This document shows positions 41,427-43,008 of a stretch of DNA of 43,008 nt, in pieces. The stretch's first letter is position 1. Every line of letters starts with the position of its first letter. This stretch comes from Treponema sp. J25 (GTDB taxonomy: Bacteria > Spirochaetota > Spirochaetia > Treponematales > Breznakiellaceae), in assembly GCF_004343725.1 (NCBI RefSeq), contig NZ_PTQW01000024.1, positions 1 through 43,008 of the forward strand, written 5' to 3'. The notes under the pieces were generated by a model. That model did no database searches. It was given only the letters and a program-made list of their open reading frames with translations, and was not told where the DNA came from. A program made the translations under genes and the position numbers.

Positions 41427-42273
41427 GGGAACCTCCTTTCCCTAAGGCTGCCTCAAGCATTTTGGCAGCTTTTAATCCCGAGAGAATCATTCCACCAAAA
41501 ATAGGGCCCATCCGGGGGGCGCCGCCCACATTTACCGCGGCCATCCCCGTCACATAAAGACCGGGATAGACCTCGCCGGTGTGTTCTACCACAAGCCGTT
41601 CTCCATTTTCCGCGTCCATAGGCATCTCTTGAGGAATGAGGGCCCGAAACGCTGCCGATGTTCTATCCTCGTTATCCTGTTTCTGGAGTGGATGAATGTC
41701 CCCTGTGGGGGAACCGACAGGAATATTTCGTTTTAAAAGAAGGCGTACTAAATGGGCTGGGTGCCCCGTGGCATCTACCACATAGGAGGCCACGATACTC
41801 AGAGGATCCACCTGCATCTTTTCCTTTATTACCGGAAGCCAGTTAATCACCACCCCGTTGATCCGCTGTTCATACATCACCAGGTCTTCTACAAACACGT
41901 TGTTTAAAATGACAGCCCCTGCCTTAGTGGCCTGATAAATAAGGGCTGAGGCAAAATGAACCGAATCCACCACCAGGAAGTCTTCTTTCTTTGTGTACCG
42001 GATATCCTGTTCCTCCAGAAAGGACTGTAATTCTTCTTCCAGAACCAGTTCATTAAACATCATACCTCCGCCCCACACGCCACCACCGGGCTCATTTTTT
42101 GCCTCGAGAACAAGAACCTTCCATCCTTTTTTTGCAAGAACCCCTGCCAGGCTAAGGGCACTGGGGCCTGCCCCTGCAATAGCCACATCTACTTCTAACA
42201 CCTTTTTCAATTTTGCCAGATACTCTTCCACAATGAGTGCACTGATGAGGGGGTCTTTCCTTTTTGTAGACAT
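41413..42273 (-). CDS. thi4: Thi4-type thiazole synthase, sulfide-dependent (archaeal type)
   Basis: A 286-residue flavin-fold (Rossmann) enzyme that makes the ADP-thiazole precursor of thiamin from NAD+, glycine and sulfur. It shows [51 protein letters not shown], and [20 protein letters not shown]. The yeast and plant enzymes donate sulfur from an active-site Cys and act once. Here the whole protein contains no cysteine, so it must use external sulfide and turn over, as known for methanogen Thi4 with Fe2+. This fits an anaerobe. ATG 42273 is preceded by TGGAGG. First gene of the thi4-thiC operon. Confidence 0.9.
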   Translation of the reverse strand: MSTKRKDPLISALIVEEYLAKLKKVLEVDVAIAGAGPSALSLAGVLAKKGWKVLVLEAKNEPGGGVWGGGMMFNELVLEEELQSFLEEQDIRYTKKEDFLVVDSVHFASALIYQATKAGAVILNNVFVEDLVMYEQRINGVVINWLPVIKEKMQVDPLSIVASYVVDATGHPAHLVRLLLKRNIPVGSPTGDIHPLQKQDNEDRTSAAFRALIPQEMPMDAENGERLVVEHTGEVYPGLYVTGMAAVNVGGAPRMGPIFGGMILSGLKAAKMLEAALGKGGSRDPA

Positions 42274-42345
42274 ATCAGATTACCTCCATAGGATTGTATT
42301 CCCTTAGCTTCGGCAAGGTTCTGTAAAGGCCAGGTAAACATACAT

Positions 42346-42372
42346 GGGAGCCCTGGGGGGGGGTAGGGCCCC
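42346..42372. other. Hairpin with a 9-G loop in the thi4 leader
   Basis: GGG-A-GCCCT (42346-42354) and AGGGC-CCC (42365-42372) enclose a run of nine G (42355-42363). It lies between the TPP terminator and thi4. A homopolymer of this length is prone to slippage. Confidence 0.4.
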
Positions 42373-42432
42373 TTACCTGTAAGCTATACCCCTTTCAAAG
42401 ACTAACGGGAATCACCAAAATCTTCGGAGGGC

Positions 42433-42460
42433 AAAAAAATCCCTCCGTGTTCGGAGGGAT
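42433..42460 (-). terminator. Terminator controlled by the TPP riboswitch
   Basis: Minus strand: ATCCCTCCG (complement of 42452-42460) and CGGAGGGAT (complement of 42439-42447) form a perfect 9-bp stem with an AACA loop, followed by a run of T. The 5' arm can instead pair with the identical CGGAGGGAT inside the riboswitch (42513-42521). Confidence 0.85.
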
Positions 42461-42507
42461 GTATCATCACAAAAAAGCACCAAAAGTGGTCTTGTTTTTG
42501 CACCTAT

Positions 42508-42602
42508 CCCGTATCCCTCCGCCGGTATTATCCGGTTCAGGTTCAAAGGGTCGAAGGTTTCCACCTTCCTCTCAGCTTTAGGATAAAAGCTCCCCTTCGA
42601 GA
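42508..42602 (-). ncRNA. TPP riboswitch (thi-box)
   Basis: On the minus strand the conserved thi-box is clear: AAGGGGAGC, GCTGAGAGG, the variable stem AAGGTGGAAACCTT, then ACCCTTTGAACCTGA, CCGGATAATACCGG and CGGAGGGA. It senses thiamin pyrophosphate and controls thi4-thiC. Its 3' core CGGAGGGAT (42513-42521) is identical to the 3' arm of the downstream terminator. It can therefore pair with the terminator's 5' arm when TPP is absent (antitermination) and is held in the aptamer when TPP is bound (termination). The outer P1 helix is not resolved by eye. The upstream promoter is unclear. Confidence 0.92.
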
Positions 42603-42724
42603 TGATGTGTTCTATGTACACGGATCAACAAAAAAAATCAAGAGGTGAGAGAGAACGAGAGATAGTAACTTGGCAAAGAATTGTTAAATTTGAGATCTGA
42701 AGGGAGATGGTCCCCCCCCAAGGA

Positions 42725-43008
42725 TTAAGCAGCCAAAGCTCTAAAGACATCTTTGTACATCCCATAGAGGTTGTCAATAATGACAGGTTTCAAACATAAG
42801 ACACCACTGTCTATAGCTGGCTCGATTGCTTGCAATATATCCAGTGGAGAACCTTCTTTGTAGCGGTTATACCGCTGGGTATTAAAATACTCCTGATACT
42901 GAGCAGCTTTACATAAGAAGTCAAAATAGCTCGTAAATTCTTCTCGGGCATAGAACTCATCTTCAATCAAGCGATGGCTTGTTTCTACATCACTTTGCCA
43001 GGTTTTCG
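42725..43008 (-). mobile_element. C-terminal end of a DDE transposase/integrase, running off the window
   Basis: The reading frame is open from the window edge (minus strand) to a stop at 42725. It encodes KTWQSDVETSHRLIEDEFYA, then REEFTSYFDFLCKAAQYQEYF and NTQRYNRYKEGSPLDILQ. This is the end of an integrase-core (IS481/IS3-like) transposase, with the final catalytic Glu in the DVETSH segment. The N-terminal part lies beyond the window, so whether the copy is intact cannot be judged. The 120 bases between it and the riboswitch show no terminal inverted repeat that I can confirm. Confidence 0.75.

Noticed and set aside
42603-42650. Promoter of the TPP riboswitch transcript
   Set aside because: A TTGATT box is present on the minus strand but the -10 17 bases on (TACATA) matches only half of the consensus.
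42603-42724. Terminal inverted repeat of the insertion sequence at the right edge
   Set aside because: Only one end of the element is inside the window, so no repeat pair can be verified.

Overview
The window looks like spirochaete chromosome, most likely the Treponema/Spirochaetaceae group. This rests on the Treponema-type outer-membrane porin at the left end, the class I (archaeal-type) lysyl-tRNA synthetase, the many lipoproteins with relaxed lipoboxes (LVGC, FSC, IGC), the cNMP-binding/GGDEF regulators and the thi genes of archaeal type. Base composition is moderate to high in G+C. Recognisable sigma-70 promoters (TTGNNN-17-TATNNT) are frequent. The genus is inferred from memory of protein families; no search was run.

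Layout. 1-1250: porin with strong promoter, structured 5' leader and terminator. 1250-2950: small accessory island with two copies of a terminator-plus-56-bp repeat bracketing a DUF4160/DUF2442 pair, then a DUF6364-type antitoxin with a frameshifted PIN toxin. 2990-5977: a LivJ-like binding lipoprotein with a sensor histidine kinase. 5998-10160: class I LysRS, then mazG, a single-domain MazG paralogue and pth on the minus strand. 10188-13811: a GH36 alpha-galactosidase and a CBS/DRTGG family II pyrophosphatase. 13812-14206: degenerate intergenic repeats. 14207-15801: a secreted SUMF1-fold protein and a ClpP. 15839-18178: CoA-disulfide/persulfide reductase with a rhodanese tail lacking its cysteine, plus a stand-alone rhodanese. 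18468-21474: fhs and alr. 21706-26953: four lipoproteins, the last an LPP20-type protein. 27033-32836: YkgJ-type protein, nitroreductase, alpha/beta hydrolase, ilvE, and two cNMP-binding/GGDEF regulators, one degenerate.

32901-40097 is a complete-looking histidine operon (hisG-B-H-F-[A-I-E]-C-D) preceded by a his leader peptide with six consecutive His codons and a fully readable attenuator. HisA, HisI and HisE are one polypeptide. No histidinol-phosphate phosphatase is present in the cluster. 40122-42602 is a minus-strand thiamin operon (thi4-thiC) under a TPP riboswitch whose conserved core repeats the terminator's 3' arm, so the switch between antiterminator and terminator can be read directly. 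The right edge is the C-terminal end of a DDE transposase.

Cross-cutting observations: (i) several genes (alr, lysK, hisL, the degenerate GGDEF gene, a lipoprotein) have a -10 box ending 6-9 bases before the start codon and no Shine-Dalgarno sequence, which predicts leaderless mRNAs; (ii) many enzymes (Pth, CoA-disulfide reductase, HisD, HisF, HisA, HisC, a diguanylate cyclase) carry extra in-frame low-complexity segments at loop positions; (iii) gene-free gaps hold a family of degenerate repeats.
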